A DNA stretch of 5,627 nucleotides from Desulfuromonadales bacterium (GTDB taxonomy: Bacteria; Desulfobacterota; Desulfuromonadia; Desulfuromonadales; BM103). The notes beneath the pieces are model-generated. The model searched no databases, had not been told where the DNA came from, and saw only the letters and a program-made list of their open reading frames with translations. The translations under genes and the position numbers were made by a program. Where the stretch lies: the NCBI GenBank assembly GCA_030614505.1, contig JAUWTX010000156.1, positions 1 to 5,627 of the forward strand, read 5' to 3'. Below, one piece after another: positions 4,551 to 5,627 of this stretch; the first letter of the stretch is position 1; each line of letters starts with the position of its first letter.

Positions 4551-5627
4551 TAGATGACCTCCTTCACTTTGGCTATGATCTGTCCGGGGTTGAGTGGGTC
4601 GCCGTCAACCCGATGGACACCATCGATCGTGCATCTGCCTTGGGCAACACGATCGACTTCAACAATCATCTGCCCGAGATTCATTTCCGGAACGATGATT
4701 GCCTTGGCCTGCTCGGCCAGTTCTGAAGTGCGTTTTTCCGGGAAGGGCCAGAGGGTGAGTGGACGGAACAGACCGGCCTTGATGCCTTCCTTGCGTAGTT
4801 CGTTGACCGCATAGCGGGCGGAACGGGCACTGGAGCCATAAGCCCAGAGAACAACATCGGCATCATCGAGCATGAACTCTTCGTTCTTCTCGATATAAGC
4901 ACGGGCTTCTTCACACTCTACCTTGTCAACCTGGCGGCGCTCTTCGGCGTCTACCAGTTCGGCTTTAGTGGTTGGGAAGCCGTCTGCGGCTTTATTCAAG
5001 CCGGTGACGTGAAACTTGTACTCGGAACCGAATTCTGCCAAGGGTGGAACCATGCCCTTGGTTGAATCGAAGGGCTTGTATTCGTCAGGGCCGACGGTCG
5101 GAGCTTCACGATCAATGATTTCCAGTTCACCTGGTTCAGGGAATACAATGCGCTCACGCATGTGGCCGACGATTTCATCGAACAGAACCTGTACCGGCAT
5201 ACGGAACTTCTCAGCCAGGTTGAAGGCCCGAACTGTCTCTTCGAAGATCTCCTGAATAGACTCAGGGACTAGCGCGATGGCGGCATGGTCACCATGTGTG
5301 CCCCACTTGGCTTGCATGACATCAGACTGTCCAGGGCCGGTCGGCATACCTGTAGAGGGACCGCCACGCATGACGTTGATGATGACACAGGGGGTTTCGG
5401 CGATGCAGGCATAGCCGATCAGTTCCTGTTTAAGGGAGACGCCAGGACCGGAAGTTGCTGTCAGGGCCTTGGCGCCGGCCAGGGAAGCACCGATAACCGA
5501 TGCCATGGCACCGATTTCGTCTTCCATCTGAATAAACTTGCCGCCTACTGTAGGCAGCAGTTCGGACATCTCTTCGGCCACTTCGGTCGAAGGTGTGATG
5601 GGGTATCCGCCGAAGAATTTGCAGCCG
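4550..5627 (-). CDS. korA: 2-oxoacid:ferredoxin oxidoreductase alpha subunit (2-oxoglutarate type), 5' end missing
   Basis: The minus-strand frame is open from the right edge (first full codon at 5626-5624) to TAA at 4550-4552, giving 358 residues; perhaps 15-25 N-terminal residues lie outside. The visible protein opens with GCKFFGGYPITPSTEVAEEM, the substrate-site YPITPS signature of the POR N-terminal domain. RGGPSTG (5348-5368), followed closely by a QAKWGTHGD segment and DEIVGHMRER, is the usual KorA pattern and the main reason for choosing 2-oxoglutarate over pyruvate. The second half is the transketolase C-like domain, ending IIAKVKEVI. With KorB and KorC it interconverts 2-oxoglutarate and succinyl-CoA with ferredoxin, usable oxidatively or in reductive carboxylation. 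A ferredoxin-like korD often precedes korA in such operons; it would lie outside. The GTG at 5579-5581 is internal, not a start. Confidence 0.94.
   Translation of the reverse strand, partial: GCKFFGGYPITPSTEVAEEMSELLPTVGGKFIQMEDEIGAMASVIGASLAGAKALTATSGPGVSLKQELIGYACIAETPCVIINVMRGGPSTGMPTGPGQSDVMQAKWGTHGDHAAIALVPESIQEIFEETVRAFNLAEKFRMPVQVLFDEIVGHMRERIVFPEPGELEIIDREAPTVGPDEYKPFDSTKGMVPPLAEFGSEYKFHVTGLNKAADGFPTTKAELVDAEERRQVDKVECEEARAYIEKNEEFMLDDADVVLWAYGSSARSARYAVNELRKEGIKAGLFRPLTLWPFPEKRTSELAEQAKAIIVPEMNLGQMIVEVDRVAQGRCTIDGVHRVDGDPLNPGQIIAKVKEVI
4557..4564 (-). promoter_or_regulatory. korB ribosome binding site embedded in korA
   Basis: AAGGAGGT on the minus strand, a near-perfect anti-16S match, lies six bases before the korB ATG and within the final korA codons (KEVI-stop). 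It fixes the korB start at 4550. Confidence 0.85.

Noticed and set aside
5579..5581. GTG as the start codon of korA
   Set aside because: The frame continues upstream to the window edge and encodes the conserved GGYPITPSTE substrate-site motif, so the GTG is an internal valine.

Overview
The window reads as bacterial chromosome from an anaerobe, most likely a deltaproteobacterial (Desulfobacterota, Desulfobulbales-like) organism. This placement is inferred from the style of the four-part 2-oxoacid:ferredoxin oxidoreductase, the class I fructose-1,6-bisphosphatase and a GGGGACA-type palindromic repeat; no single sequence proves it. No rRNA, tRNA, CRISPR array, transposase or phage gene is visible, and no gene-free stretch exceeds 300 bases.

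Left part (1-1910). The tail of an unidentified plus-strand gene (ends at 115) runs into an exported TPR plus gluzincin-type metallopeptidase gene (96-1379). A convergent minus-strand gene for a small, highly charged helical protein (1389-1871) ends 9 bases away. The last codons of the peptidase gene contain a perfect 12-bp stem-loop.

Middle (1911-3154). A divergent intergenic region carries a good sigma70-type promoter for the small charged protein and a weaker candidate for fbp. The fbp gene (2062-3006) encodes a complete class I fructose-1,6-bisphosphatase for gluconeogenesis. Between fbp and the next convergent operon lie a perfect 25-bp inverted repeat (REP-like palindrome, 3033-3090) and then a textbook bidirectional intrinsic terminator (3098-3133).

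Right part (3155-5627, minus strand). A tightly packed operon korA-korB-korC encodes the alpha, beta and gamma subunits of a 2-oxoacid:ferredoxin oxidoreductase, best matched by 2-oxoglutarate:ferredoxin oxidoreductase. The korA 5' end, any ferredoxin-like korD and the operon promoter are beyond the right edge. KorABC links 2-oxoglutarate and succinyl-CoA to ferredoxin; Fbp makes hexose phosphate. Together they fit an anaerobe with TCA-type carbon flow and gluconeogenesis, but they are separate transcription units.

I did not find convincing evidence of a new multi-gene system. The items most worth a second look are the palindromic repeat next to the terminator, the hairpin buried in the peptidase coding end, the altered AMP-site loop of the FBPase, and the two unidentified genes.
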